Shown: positions 13,049-24,132 of the stretch, one piece after another
Position numbering within the stretch: position 1 is the stretch's first letter
Layout: each line of letters starts with the position of its first letter
Origin: Yamagishiella unicocca
Taxonomy: Eukaryota > Chlorophyta > Chlorophyceae > Chlamydomonadales > Volvocaceae
Direction of reading: 5' to 3'
Assembly: GCA_003116995.1 (NCBI GenBank)
Contig: BDSL01000028.1
Location: 682,001 to 746,000 of the forward strand
DNA length: 64,000 nucleotides
Position numbers and translations under genes: made by a program
Notes under the pieces: model-generated
What the model saw: only the letters and a program-made list of their open reading frames with translations
Database searches by the model: none
Told to the model about the DNA's origin: nothing

Positions 13049-15408
13049 CGGGCGGAGGCTGTGGGTATGAAAGGTTCAGGGCCAGGAGGCCGGCCGTGGC
13101 CGGGTGGTTTCGGAGGGGCGCTTGGCGCGTGCGTGCGCCGCGAGAGCCGAGGCGGGCCCTTAGGGTGCTCGTGTTTCCTTCCAGGAGGAATGGCATAAAG
13201 ACCGGGTCACGCGACATGGGTCCCAGGAGGGAGGAAGGAAGGGAGGGAGGGTAGCTCGGGCGTCGTGGAGGGGCAGCGGGTAACTCCGGACGGCCACTCG
13301 TGCGGCTCGGCGGAGGCCGGGTGCGACTGGCTGGCTTTCTGAGCGAGCGGGTGACCCCCACCAGCAGGGGGATGCCGGAAGTAGAGGCAGGGACCGGAGA
13401 GGAGCAGGTGAGGGGTGTGTGTTTGTTTTGTCACGGAGGGGGGTGTGTGTTTTGACGTGGGTTGCCGACCTTCACTCTGCACAGGCTTCTAGCCGCCTGT
13501 AGGGTAGTGGTCTCCTGCTGCGTGTTGCTGTACGGCGGTTTAGTGCAACTGTACGACTTGGGCGGGCGAACCCCTCGGACGGCTTTTCGGGCCTTTTGGA
13601 TGCAATGGGTGGCCTTACGTCTCGCTATTGTGGCTGGGGACGGGGGCCGAGGTGTCCTGCCCCCTGGTGTGTTTTGCTGCTGATGCAGTCTCCCATGAAA
13701 GAGATTATTGTCCTCGGCAGGAGAGTAGGAGGGGGTAGCTGGATGCGCGTTTTTCACGGAGGAGGTTTCCAGAACGGACAAGAAAGTTGCTGTGTATGGC
13801 CTAGGTTGGGGGAACGGCAGGGGGGTGCGATGTCGTACGCTGTACGGCAGGAGTGGCGGCGGCGGCGCTGCAGGCTACAACCCCAGGCTGCCACCGTCAC
13901 AGCCCCTCTTGTCGTACGCCGGTCAGCCAGCCAGCCGCCGTATTCCGAACGACTGGATCTGGATCTAGGGCCTTGGGTATGCGCCTACCATAATAACTGC
14001 CGTAATCGTGTGTAGGAGACGTGGGCGAACCGACTAGCGGACTAGCAGGGACGACGTTCCCTTGTTTTGTAGGTCACGATGGCCAGGGGGAGTTCAAATT
14101 ATGGTCCAGCTCGGGCAGCCACAGGAGGTCCTTACACCAGCGGCGGCATGTAGGCACGTCAGCGTAGTAATGAAACCAGAGGCGGAGGGGCTGCCGCGCC
14201 CCTCAGGAGGGAGGGGGGAGAGATGGAAAGATCTCCCCGCCACACACAACGAGTACGACAAGAGTCGTATTCTGCACCAGCGCGCTCGGATGATGGGCAG
14301 CGCTGCCGTGCTCTTGGACGAGGCCGCCCAAGCGGGGCCTCCAGGGAGGGACAGGGCTGTAACCTGGTCGCGTGGGCAACTCAATTGTCAAACACCTACA
14401 AAGTCCAACACCTCGAGGCCAAGCCGCGACTCTCCGAACAACTCCCTAACCTCAACAACCCAACGTCGGTCGATAACTGTGTGTCAGCAACCTTGTTATC
14501 GTCCAGTCTTGGTTCGAACTCCACCGCACTAGTAAAATATATAATAGCGAAAGTCTCCAAGGACGCAGTCAACCTCCAGCCGAGCTTCAAACCCTCAATG
14601 CCGGCAACCGCCAACTGTCCGCGGCGGGGTGCAGCCAGGAGGGGTGACACCTCAGCGGTATCACCGGACAGACCGCCGCAACCACCCTGGACCTGCCGTG
14701 AGTCCCTCCCACCCCTTCCAAACGTCCCGTTGCGGAATACGGTTTTTATACAACCCCTTCCAGACGTCTGTTCCACACGGTTTCCTCGCAGACACGGGTC
14801 TTCCTTGCAACGCCTTCCAACCTATCGCATCGCTGTGCACCTCCGCAACCCATGGGGTCCAACCTCACCGCCATTAGCGTCGCGATTATTGCCATACAGC
14901 GATACCCCGACCTTCTGGTCTGGAACCCATTGTAACAGTTACTACTACCCCGATTATTGCCACGTCGTTACTACGTACGTGATGTACGTGCTGCTACGTC
15001 GAGGCCCGCCCGCCCGCCCGCCCTTCAAACCTGCCGCCGCGGCAATCGAGCGATCCGACACCTCCCGGTAGGATTCGGGAAGCGATCACGTGCGTGTGTG
15101 TGTATGCGTGTGTGTATATATGTGTACTGTGCGTTCAGGCTCCCTCCCTGGAAGCCTAGATGTTTCGTTCGTTCCGCGCCTCTGCGCCCGTGGGATGACG
15201 TCAGCGGCTCTCGGCCAATGTCCCCAGGGCGTCGTGTTCCGAAGTGGTCGACAGGAGCCGGCATCGAGGTCAGGGCACCGCCACCGCCGCTGGCGCCGCC
15301 ACTGCCACTTTCTTGGATTCCTGCCCGGCCGCGTCGCCGCCGCCTGCCGCCGTCACCCCCTGCCCTGCCAGCGGCAGAGGGGGCGCTCCTCCCCCCCCCG
15401 GGTTCCTC
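13049..15408. other. Gene-free region between convergent NUP155 and FkbM genes
   Basis: It should hold both 3' UTRs. I find no spliceable reading frame with family character. It contains a copy of the TGTAAC-palindrome repeat at 14916-14943, the recurrent 12-mer CTCCAGGGAGGG at 14339, and a short GT-rich tract near 15090-15120. TGTAA, the usual green-algal poly(A) signal, occurs on the plus strand at about 14359, which would give NUP155 a 1.3-kb 3' UTR; this is only a guess. Confidence 0.5.
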
Positions 15409-18400
15409 TCATACCCCCCCGGGGCGAGCGAAGAGGTCCTCGTGGGCGCCGTACACGCTCACCGGGTGCTTGGCCTCGGCCGCCAGCCTGTGGTACGGCA
15501 TCGTACGGCAGGGGTGTTTTTGGAGGGGCGCGACGCACGACGCTGCTTCACTCGTGGCCTGGCAGAGTTGGTGTGGGTCGAGCCGCGTATGTTGCCTGCT
15601 CCTGGGGCCCCTCCCCACCCATCCGTCCACCTAGCACGCATCCACACACCAGCATACTAGGCTTTCGTTTCCTCTTTCTTGCGCGCCGTAAACACATTCC
15701 ATTCCGTCGCTACCACACACACCTGCGCATTTTCTCCGCCGACAGCCATGGACCGCGGAAGCTGGTGGTGCTCAGCCGGTAGCGCCGGGCCAAGAGGTCA
15801 TCCAGCAGCTAGTTGGCGGTTGGCCGTTGGCGGTAGGCGGTTGGCGGTTGTGGGTAAGGCACAAGAGTGCGCACGCCGTTCAGCTTATTTTCAGTGGGAG
15901 GCGGTTCGCGGAGCGGGGGGTCGTGGCAATGATAGGTGGGTCCAGGGGACCCCTGGCGGCTGGGAGTGGGCACTTTTGTGAACGCATCACCACCACCACC
16001 ACCACCACCACCACCAATACCAATACCACCACCACCACTGCTGTTCGTGGCTTCTCGCACCCCAGGGTGTACCCGTAGATTAAAGCATAACCACACGCCA
16101 AACCAGACCACCACATCTCCTTCCTGCGTCTCTTTCAATATCAGGCGATGCGCCCGATGGCTCTACCTTCTGGTCTGGGGGCCACTGAAACAGTTACTAC
16201 TACATCCCCACGCCCATCCAGCCGCTCCCCCTCCCCTGTCCCAACGGGTTTCCCCTCACCCCCCCACCTGTACCCTTGCTGACCTACGGGTTTCCCCGCA
16301 TCCCCCCCCCCCACACCTGTAAACGGTTTTTTCGGACATCCACGGGTTTCCCTCGAACCCCCCACACCTGTAGTGGGCGATACCCGGAGTTGACTCCGGA
16401 CAGGAGGACAGGGTTGAACTCCGTGGCGATGTACCTGAGGGGCGGGGGGAGGGGAGGGGCAGGGCCGCGCAGAGGGGCACTGTTGAAGGCGGAGACCGGA
16501 AGGGGCTTTCCCACATGGCTGCGATTCCAAGGCCGGGCGGGCACTTGCCGTACAAAGCGCGGTGCTTACCTGCCAAAACCCTGGGTTGCCCTCCCGGACG
16601 AACTCGAGGACCACTCCCCCGACTCGCAGTAAAGGGCATCACAATTGCCGTACCCATACACGTACCATACTCGTACGTTGCCAATGCCGGCGAAGACGTG
16701 GGGCTCGTAGCCCTCTACATCCACCTTGAGCACCTGAAGGGGTGAGAGGGCGGGAGCGGGTTACAGGTCTCGGGTCTCCGGTCTCACACCCACGCCCTCA
16801 GTCCCTGCCCCGTTGGGTTCTGACCCTCAGGTCCCAATCCCCAGCCGCCGTCATCCTAGTAACTCTCCTATCAGCCCCCGCCTCCGCCTCAGCCTCCACC
16901 CTTGGCTCCTACATCTCCTATGTCGTTTAAAGGGTGCTTTAGCCCGCGCCAACGCGCGTTTCTGCGCTGCCCCACCGCCCCCAGCCGCGTGGGTTTTCGT
17001 GCACGTGTTTTCCTTGCAGCCCCCAGCCGCGCACCTTGACCTCTTCCCGCAGCGGCCCCAGCACCGAGTCCATCCGCCTCAGCGGCAGCCGCCCCCGCAG
17101 CGCATAGCCTCGGGGCACCTTGGCCGCCGCCGCCGCCTCCGTGGCCGCTCCGCACATGGTGATGCCATCGCCCTGCACGGTTATTTCCAGGAAATAACCG
17201 ACAACGGTCAACTGACAAGTTGTGCCACCAAGCAGCACCTCTGCCAACCGCCATGCTCTCTACCCCGTTGGTTTCGAGCACCATTCACACACACACGCAC
17301 CCCGGGAGTCCTCGCCTCCCCATCTCCTCGCTCACTCTGTTGTTGATGTCGCTGAACAAGTAGCAGCTGGCCTCCGCCGCCCCGAGCCCGAAGGCGTACA
17401 GCCGCAGCCTGCCGTGCAGGCCGGGGCTGGCGCAGATGGACGAGCGCATAAGGCCCACGTTGGCGGCCATGCCCTCGAATGCGAACACCCGGTAACCCTA
17501 GGGCCGAGTTGGGACATTTGGAATGGCCCCAGCAGATGACACGGTACGGTGGCCGACAGGAGGGGCGAGGGGGAGTACGGTAAAAGATATAAGTACGGCT
17601 GCACTAAGGACACGGAAAGTACGGTAAGTAGGGTTGCCGTAGTTGTGTACGGTACTCTTGGGTGTGCAGATAGATAGATAGGCGTTCGGCCCCCGGGTGT
17701 CCTATTCAAGCAAGCTACGACCTCTGCAGCCAGCCTGGTGGCACTGTGTATGTGTGTGTATGTGTGTGTATGTGTGTGTATGTGTGTGTTTTATAAATGC
17801 TGAGCTGAGCCGCGAAGGAGACGGAGCGCAAAGAGACCAAGGAATCCGGAGGCAAGGCGAGGCGTCAATAGTTACCGAAAGAAGCCCAGAGTGTGTCCAC
17901 GAGAAGCCAAAATTCCGATTATGTAGACGCTGTCCGCGCAGCGCTCCGTATGTGTGTGTATGTGTATGTGTTTGAAATATGCTGAGCTGAGCCGCGAAGG
18001 AGACTTAGCGCGAGGAGACCAAGGAATCCGGTATGTGTGTGTGTGTATGTGTGTGTGCCTACCTTGGCGGCAACGTTGACGGAGAACCAGCCCACGTTGG
18101 CGCCCACATCCACCAGCAGCGGCTGAGGCGGCCCTGACGGCGCCGTCGCCTCCTTGGCCAGCACGACATCCGCGCCGCCGCCGCCACCACCACCGCCGCC
18201 GCCGCCGGCCTCGGCAGCATCCGACGCGTCGGCATCGGCGGCGTCGGCGGCGCTCATGACGCTCCGCTCCGGTACGACAGATTCCTGTACCCCCTGTACG
18301 GCACCGTCCAAGAAGAGAGCGCCGGCGCTGTCTGAGGCGGCGGCGGCCGCGGCGGCGCCGAGGCCGCGTCGCGTCGCCTCCGTCGCCGCGTGCTGGGCAG

Positions 18401-20153
18401 CCGCCGCCGCCGCTGTCGGCGGCTGGCGGGCCCGAGTGAGGCGGTACGGCAGTGGCTGCTCCAGCGCCCACAGCACCTCCCGCAGCAGTTCGTTCTCCCA
18501 GCCCGCGCCGTCGCGAATGGTTCGAGAAACCTGCACCGGCCCGCATCCGCGTCGAGTCTAACCTTGTTGTTGTAACGGTTACAGTGGGTTACCTTGTGTC
18601 ACACCAGGGTTGGAGTGCCCCCGTCCGTCCGTCCATCCGTCGCCGCCCTCCCCACCTCGTCGTGTGCCTCACCTCGTCATCACCCGCATACACATAGATG
18701 CTGACCCCGGGGGCCAGCTCCCGCGCAGCGACTCCCGCGCCGCTGCTGAAGCTGGTGCTGCTGCCGCCGCCCTCGTTGGTCGCCGCCGCCTCCAGCTCCA
18801 GCAGCGGGAAGGCCTCCTCGCAAAACACCTGATCACCCCGGGGGAGGGGGGGGGTAGAAGAGAATCCGCGAATCCACGGCCGACAAACCGAGGGTGGTGA
18901 AGGTGGTGGTCCAGCGGAACGGCGCGGCAAGGAGAAGGAGCGGAAACCACGGGGCGCAGAAACGCAGGAATGACGCAAGGGAGGGGCGCACGTGCACGGC
19001 TGCAACCCGGTAAGCAGGCAGCCAGGCAGAGTACGACCAGGCATGATCCCGCCTAAGCTTGTACGGCAGACAAAGAGCGGCTACCCGCACGCCGCCCTGA
19101 TGACCCTAGCCTCCGAAACCAACCCGTCCGTGCATCCCCCCTATCCCATTCGTCATTTCCGCTCCCGTCTGCCCTTCGATCCCCTCCCCTCAGCTTCCCT
19201 GCCTCGCCCCCCCCCCCCAACCTGCTGCGCCAGCTATCCTATCCATATCGCGTAAGCCGTCTTTGTGCCACCCGCCCAACCTGTTGCCGCAGAGTCGCCT
19301 CCAGCTCGTACCCCAGGCGCCCGAGGTGCAGGTAGGTGGAGGTGGCGGCAGTGACGCTAGCGGTTCCCGCACACCCGCTTGCATTGCTGCCGGGAACGCT
19401 GCCAGGAACGCCGGCGGCGGGCTCGGTGGCAGGGTCTGGGTCGGGGACGGTGAGGAGGCGGAGCGCCAGGGAGGGCAGTTCGCTAGGGGCCGGCACCCGG
19501 GGACAGTCCGTGAAGTGCCTGCTGGGAACCGGATGCGGGCAGTTTCGGATGAGGGTCGGAAGGCAGCGAGCAGGCGGCGCCAGTACATGCGAGAGCGGTG
19601 CCTCCGCGGAGTCTCGAACATGCGACGGCTTTGTTTTACTTGCTTAAAATATACCGGTATAGCTTCCCCTGAACGCACACAGCTGGGTAACATTCTCTAT
19701 CCTTGACGATGAGTTTGTTTTGGGTCAACTACATTTCCTCTTGTGGAGTCCTGCGGCAACGGCGTCGCGCGACCCTTTGGACGCCGCGACCCTGACCCAC
19801 GGGTCGGCAGGAGCCACCTACACCCGCGCGCGACCTTCACGCGGACCGCATATACTTAGCGTCTGCCTCCCTAGGCATCGCTTCAGAACTCCCCCCACCC
19901 GTGCCACTACTACGCACACCCTTTCGAGCTGGTGAGTGAAGTACTGGTATGCTTGAATTCAGTCCCATGTGGCTTTGTCGGCTGAGTACCTGAGAACCTG
20001 GGTGATGTTCTCGCTGCGGCGGCCGCTGGTGGACCAGAGCGACAGCACCACCACGGCGGCTGCCAGCGCGCACGCGGCCAAAAGCGTTGCGCGATGCCGT
20101 GGCAGGGCGGCCCAGCCCACACCGCTGCTGCGGCTGGAGCTGCTCCGGGACAT
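15409..20153 (-). CDS. FkbM-family SAM-dependent methyltransferase with N-terminal signal anchor
   Basis: Predicted 573 aa. Exons in transcript order: 20153-19990, 19518-19281, 18828-18673, 18530-18063, 17497-17336, 17172-17035, 16733-16570, 16434-16368, 15808-15723, 15487-15409 (TGA). Residues 1-21 are Ser/Arg-rich and 22-40 are a hydrophobic helix, so this is a likely type II membrane protein of the secretory pathway. SAM-binding motif I is LLVDVGANVGWFSVNVAA near 324-341, then VFAFEGMAANVGLM, then the family hallmark VLKVDVEGYEPHVF near 443-456, then YIATEFNPVLL. FkbM enzymes O-methylate sugars or other small substrates; the substrate here is unknown. A poly-Gly/Ala insert precedes motif I. 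Odd point: part of exon 16733-16570 (16676-16623, 54 nt) could be a very short intron; the frame is the same either way. The family call is sure, the exact middle exon less so. Confidence 0.88.
17786..18035. repeat. Duplicated element plus GT/TATG microsatellites in an FkbM intron
   Basis: Two copies, 177 bp apart (about 17786-17855 and 17963-18030), share ATGCTGAGCTGAGCCGCGAA, GGAGAC and GAGACCAAGGAATCCGG. Each is preceded by GTGTATGTGTG repeats. Shorter relatives follow TG-rich tracts at 5369-5395 and 49268-49285, also inside introns. Located in intron 17498-18062. Confidence 0.75.
18571..18594 (-). repeat. TGTAAC-palindrome interspersed repeat
   Basis: TGTAACGGTTACAGTGGGTT, a perfect 13-bp palindrome (TGTAACGGTTACA) plus the shared flank, in the 142-bp FkbM intron 18531-18672. 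Same family as 14916-14943, 35641-35668 and 37682-37714. Confidence 0.65.
18851..18946 (-). repeat. Intronic interspersed repeat, long copy (FkbM intron)
   Basis: Reverse complement of the copy at 8027-8126 with only scattered differences. It lies in the FkbM intron 18829-19280, read in the gene's sense direction, and ends about 20 nt before the 3' splice site of exon 18828-18673. Confidence 0.75.
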
Positions 20154-20699
20154 GGCTGATCGGACTGTTGCGCGTACAACCCGTTATTTACGTCTGAAAA
20201 AGAAGTATGTGAGCGCAGGTTTACAGGAGCGCTACCGACGCGAGATCGTGTGGTCAAGGAGTCGCTTGGTGCTGGGGCGTTTCAGAAAAGTGACTTGCAG
20301 GCCTGCAGGCTTGCCACAACAACGGTACGAGTACATGGACTAACACGGCCTTAGAGAAACTGCCTGGGAGTTGTGTGGGCTATGCTGCGGTCATCAGCCG
20401 GCAGCGGATGTGACCTCGGCCCTCGGCCTGTCAAGACCCCGTCAAGAGGATACGTGCGGCAATAAAGCAAACCGGCACTGCGGGGCACACGCTGCGCAAA
20501 GAAGCGGTCGTCAACTCAGGATGACCAAGCTGTCGCACATAAGTAGAGGAGGAATACGGGAGGTGAAGGGCTGTCGCGGTTTGCGGTTTGCAATTTGGCC
20601 GAGCGCCATCGTACGGTGCCGCCGGTGCAGCATGTGGCTGTGCCGTCATGCAACAGGGCTGGCCGGGAATGTTACCGGCAGATAAAATAGTAGTAACTA
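20154..20699. other. Upstream region of the FkbM gene
   Basis: Should contain the 5' UTR and promoter of the minus-strand FkbM gene. I see no clear TATA box, no RNA gene and no convincing coding sequence. Another copy of the CAGTGGGTTCCAGA repeat begins at 20691. Confidence 0.4.
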
Positions 20700-20873
20700 T
20701 CACAGTGGGTTCCAGAGAAGGTAAGATAACATAGGTATTTCAACTCCCTCCGCGGAAGGATGGCGCAAAGCATAGAGAGGAAGAGGAGACCGCGCGCAGC
20801 CGCACAACTCCAGGCAGCGGCGGTACAGCGCCTGCGCCTCGGCGGCCTTGTCGGGGCTGCTGGACCGCTGGCG
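20700..20873 (-). pseudogene. Possible orphan exon remnant next to the satellite array
   Basis: On the minus strand a good C-rich acceptor (TCCTCCCCTCAG) ends at 20874. It is followed by an open frame starting RQRSSSPDKAAEAQALYRRC, which has the codon bias and helix-forming look of a real exon. No matching upstream exon is visible, because the satellite begins about 440 bp further upstream. The frame runs into the TGTAAC-type repeat and stops at 20700. I do not recognise a family. It could be a fragment of a gene broken by the array, or chance. Confidence 0.3.
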
Positions 20874-21316
20874 CTGAGGGGAGGAGGGTTGCAAGGAAGG
20901 GTGGGTGTGGGCGAGGAGACGCGTATGTGGGCCACATCGCGGTGAGGGTGCCCTGCCCCTAGAGTCCGTACGCCCTGGGCGCTGTCATGGAGGGGCGCTG
21001 GCCCCCCAAGTGACAGCCCCTGCCGTACAAAGAGACAGCCCCTGCCGTACGACGACGTACTCAGTGGAGTGGCTAGAGCTGGGGGTTACAGAAAAGCACC
21101 GATTACTCGGCATGGGGAGTGTAGCAGCCGGGGGGTTAGGGTGCGCTGGTAGGATGCGCTGTTGGCCCCAGATTCAACTCCCAACACGGTCCGTCCCCCT
21201 TCCCCCTTCCTCTCCCTCTGCCGTCTTCCTCTTCCCTCTTACACCTTCCTCTCCCTCTCCCCCCTTCCTTGCGCCCGCTTCTGGCCCCCGGCTTCCTTCC
21301 CCCCCTCCCGCCACCT
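20874..21316. other. Spacer between orphan exon and satellite array
   Basis: Holds two close copies of a GACAGCCCCTGCCGTAC(A/G) motif (near 21013-21050) and a 100-bp pyrimidine-rich CCTTCCTCTCCCTC tract (21195-21310) that runs directly into the array. No gene seen. Confidence 0.5.
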
Positions 21317-24132
21317 GCGACCCTGACGACAACTAGGCAGCAGCCCAGCAGCTTATTCCTTTATCGGGAGGGTTGACATTCCGTGCGATTAGCCGCGGCG
21401 ACAAATAAGCAGCGCATCATGAACGTGCCAGGTGTGCAAAGCGCTTATTGGTGATATATGGGTAGGAATTGGGCCCTCAGACGGCAGCGCAGCAGCTTAC
21501 TCCGTGATCGGGAGAGTTTGGATTTCGCGCATGCGACCCTGACGACAACTTAGCAGCACACTGCGAACCGGCCAGGTGTACCAAGGACTTATTAGCATTG
21601 CACAGCAGGTTCCTGGGCCCTCAGGCAGCAGCCCAGCAGCTTATTCCGTTATCGGGAGGGTTGACATTCCGTGCAATTAGCCGCGGCGACAAATAAGCAG
21701 CGCATCATGAACGTGCCAGGTGTGCAAAGGGCTTATTGGTGATATATGGGTAGGAATTGGGCCCTCAGACGGCAGCGCAGCAGCTTACTCCGTGATCGGG
21801 AGAGTTTGGATTTCGCGCATGCGACCCTGACGACAACTTAGCAGCACACTGCGAACCGGCCAGGTGTACCAAGGATATATTGGCATTGCACAGCAGGTTC
21901 CTGGGCCCTCAGGCAGCAGCCCAGCAGCTTATTCCGTTATCGGGAGGGTTGACATTCCGTGCGATTAGCCGCGGCGACAAATAAGCAGCGCATCATGAAC
22001 GTGCCAGGTGTGCAAAGGGCTTATTGGTGATATATGGGTAGGAATTGGGCCCTCAGACGGCAGCGCAGCAGCTTACTCCGTGATCGGGAGAGTTTGGATT
22101 TCGCGCATGCGACCCTGACGACAACTAAGCAGCACACTGCGAACCGGCCAGGTGTACCAAGGACTTATTAGCATTGCACAGCAGGTTCCTGGGCCCTCAG
22201 GCAGCAGCCCAGCAGCTTATTCCGTTATCGGGAGGGTTGACATTCCGTGCGATTAGCCGCGGCGACAAATAAGCAGCGCATCATGAACGTGCCAGGTGTG
22301 CAAAGGGCTTATTGGTGATATATGGGTAGGAATTGGGCCCTCAGACGGCAGCGCAGCAGCTTACTCCGTGATCGGGAGAGTTTGGATTTCGCGCATGCGA
22401 CCCTGACGACAACTAAGCAGCACACTGCGAACCGGCCAGGTGTACCAAGGATATATTAGCATTGCACAGCAGGTTCCTAGACCCTCAGGCAGCAGCCCAG
22501 CAGCTTATTCCGTTATCGGGAGGGTTGACATTCCGTGCGATTAGCCGCGGCGACAAATAAGCAGCGCATCATGAACGTGCCAGGTGTGCAAAGGGCTTAT
22601 TGGTAATATATGGGTAGGAATTGGGCCCTCAGACGGCAGAGCAGCAGCTTACTCCGTGATCGGGAGAGTTTGGATTTCGCGCATGCGACCCTGACGACAA
22701 CTAAGCAGCACACTGCGAACCGGCCAGGTGTACCAAGGACTTATTAGCATTGCACAGCAGGTTCCTGGACCCTCAGGCAGCAGCCCAGCAGCTTATTCCG
22801 TTATCGGGAGGGTTGGCATTCCGTGCGATTAGCCGCGGCGACAAATAAGCAGCGCATCATGAACGTGCCAGGTGTGCAAAGGGCTTATTGGTGATATATG
22901 GGTAGGAATTGGGCCCTCAGACGGCAGCGCAGCAGCTTACTCCGTGATCGGGAGAGTTTGGATTTCGCGCATGCGACCCTGACGACAACTAAGCAGCACA
23001 CTGCGAACCGGCCAGGTGTACCAAGGACTTATTAGCATTGCACAGCAGGTTCCTGGACCCTCAGGCAGCAGCCCAGCAGCTTATTCCGTTATCGGGAGGG
23101 TTGGCATTCCGTGCGATTAGCCGCGGCGACAAATAAGCAGCGCATCATGAACGTGCCAGGTGTGCAAAGGGCTTATTGGTGATATATGGGTAGGAATTGG
23201 GCCCTCAGACGGCAGCGCAGCAGCTTACTCCGTGATCGGGAGAGTTTGGATTTCGCGCATGCGACCCTGACGACAACTAAGCAGCACACTGCGAATCGGC
23301 CAGGTGTACCAAGGATATATTAGCATTGCACAGCAGGTTCCTGGACCCTCAGGCAGCAGCCCAGCAGCTTATTCCGTTATCGGGAGGGTTGACATTCCGT
23401 GCGATTAGCCGCTGTTGGAAGGGGCTGATGTGAGAGAGAAGCGTAGCAACTTGGTTCTTACATGTCAGTAATGTATTGACAATAATGAGAGAGAGAACAA
23501 CGCAGCCATAACATCATTATATGGCATCCTGAACCGAGATCGCAGATGGTGTTGTACCACGACCAACTACAACCGACCTTCACCAATAGCGACGGACTGA
23601 CCGGACAATCTTACCTAGCGATAGCAGGGAAATCAACAGCCGCGGCGACAAATAAGCAGCGCATCATGAACGTGCCAGGTGTGCAAAGGGCTTATTGGTA
23701 ATATATGGGTAGGAATTGGGCCCTCAGACGGCAGCGCAGCAGCTTACTCCGTGATCGGGAGAGTTTGGATTTCGCGCATACGACCCTGACGACAACTAAG
23801 CAGCACACTGCGAACCGGCCAGGTGTACCAAGGACTTATTAGCATTGCACAGCAGGTTCCTGGACCCTCAGGCAGCAGCCCAGCAGCTTATTCCGTTATC
23901 GGGAGGGTTGGCATTCCGTGCGATTAGCCGCGGCGACAAATAAGCAGCGCATCATGAACGCGCCAGGTGTGCAAAGGGCTTATTGGTGATATATGGGTAG
24001 GAATTGGGCCCTCAGACGGCAGCGCAGCAGCTTACTCCGTGATCGGGAGAGTTTGGATTTCGCGCATGCGACCCTGACGACAACTAAGCAGCACACTGCG
24101 AACCGGTCAGGTGTACCAAGGACTTATTGGCA
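21317..24132. repeat. Satellite array, 288-bp unit made of two diverged 144-bp halves
   Basis: The marker TTATTCCGTTATCGGG (first copy TTATTCCTTT) starts at 21353, 21641, 21929, 22217, 22505, 22793, 23081, 23369 and 23888. The related TTACTCCGTGATCGGG starts at 21497, 21785, 22073, 22361, 22649, 22937, 23225, 23744 and 24032. Spacing is exactly 288 within each series and 144 between series, apart from the 231-bp step caused by the LTR at 23413-23638. The two halves share GGGCCCTCAG, CAGCAGCTTA, CGGGAG and CCAGGTGT, so the unit is an old dimer of a 144-bp monomer. Copies are nearly identical, which indicates recent homogenisation. The left end is a truncated monomer (21317-21336). No ORF or CRISPR-like spacer structure. 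Confidence 0.97.
23413..23638. mobile_element. Solo LTR, Ty1/copia type, inserted in the satellite
   Basis: A 226-bp insertion that begins TGTTGGAAGG and ends AATCAACA, so it has TGTTG...CAACA inverted ends. It is flanked on both sides by the 5-bp direct repeat GCCGC (23408-23412 and 23639-23643); removing the element and one copy restores the satellite unit exactly. TG...CA ends, 5-bp target duplication and this start sequence are typical of copia-class LTRs, such as the Osser element known from Volvox. No internal coding region or second LTR is present, so it is a solo LTR left by recombination. Confidence 0.85.

Noticed and set aside
16570..16640. Alternative FkbM frame GVVLEFVREGNPGFW
   Set aside because: No acceptor lets it join the previous exon in phase, and it would put the following YIATEFNP exon out of frame.
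21317..24132. Regular repeat that might be taken for a CRISPR array
   Set aside because: There are no unique spacers; the whole 288-bp unit repeats. The genome is eukaryotic.
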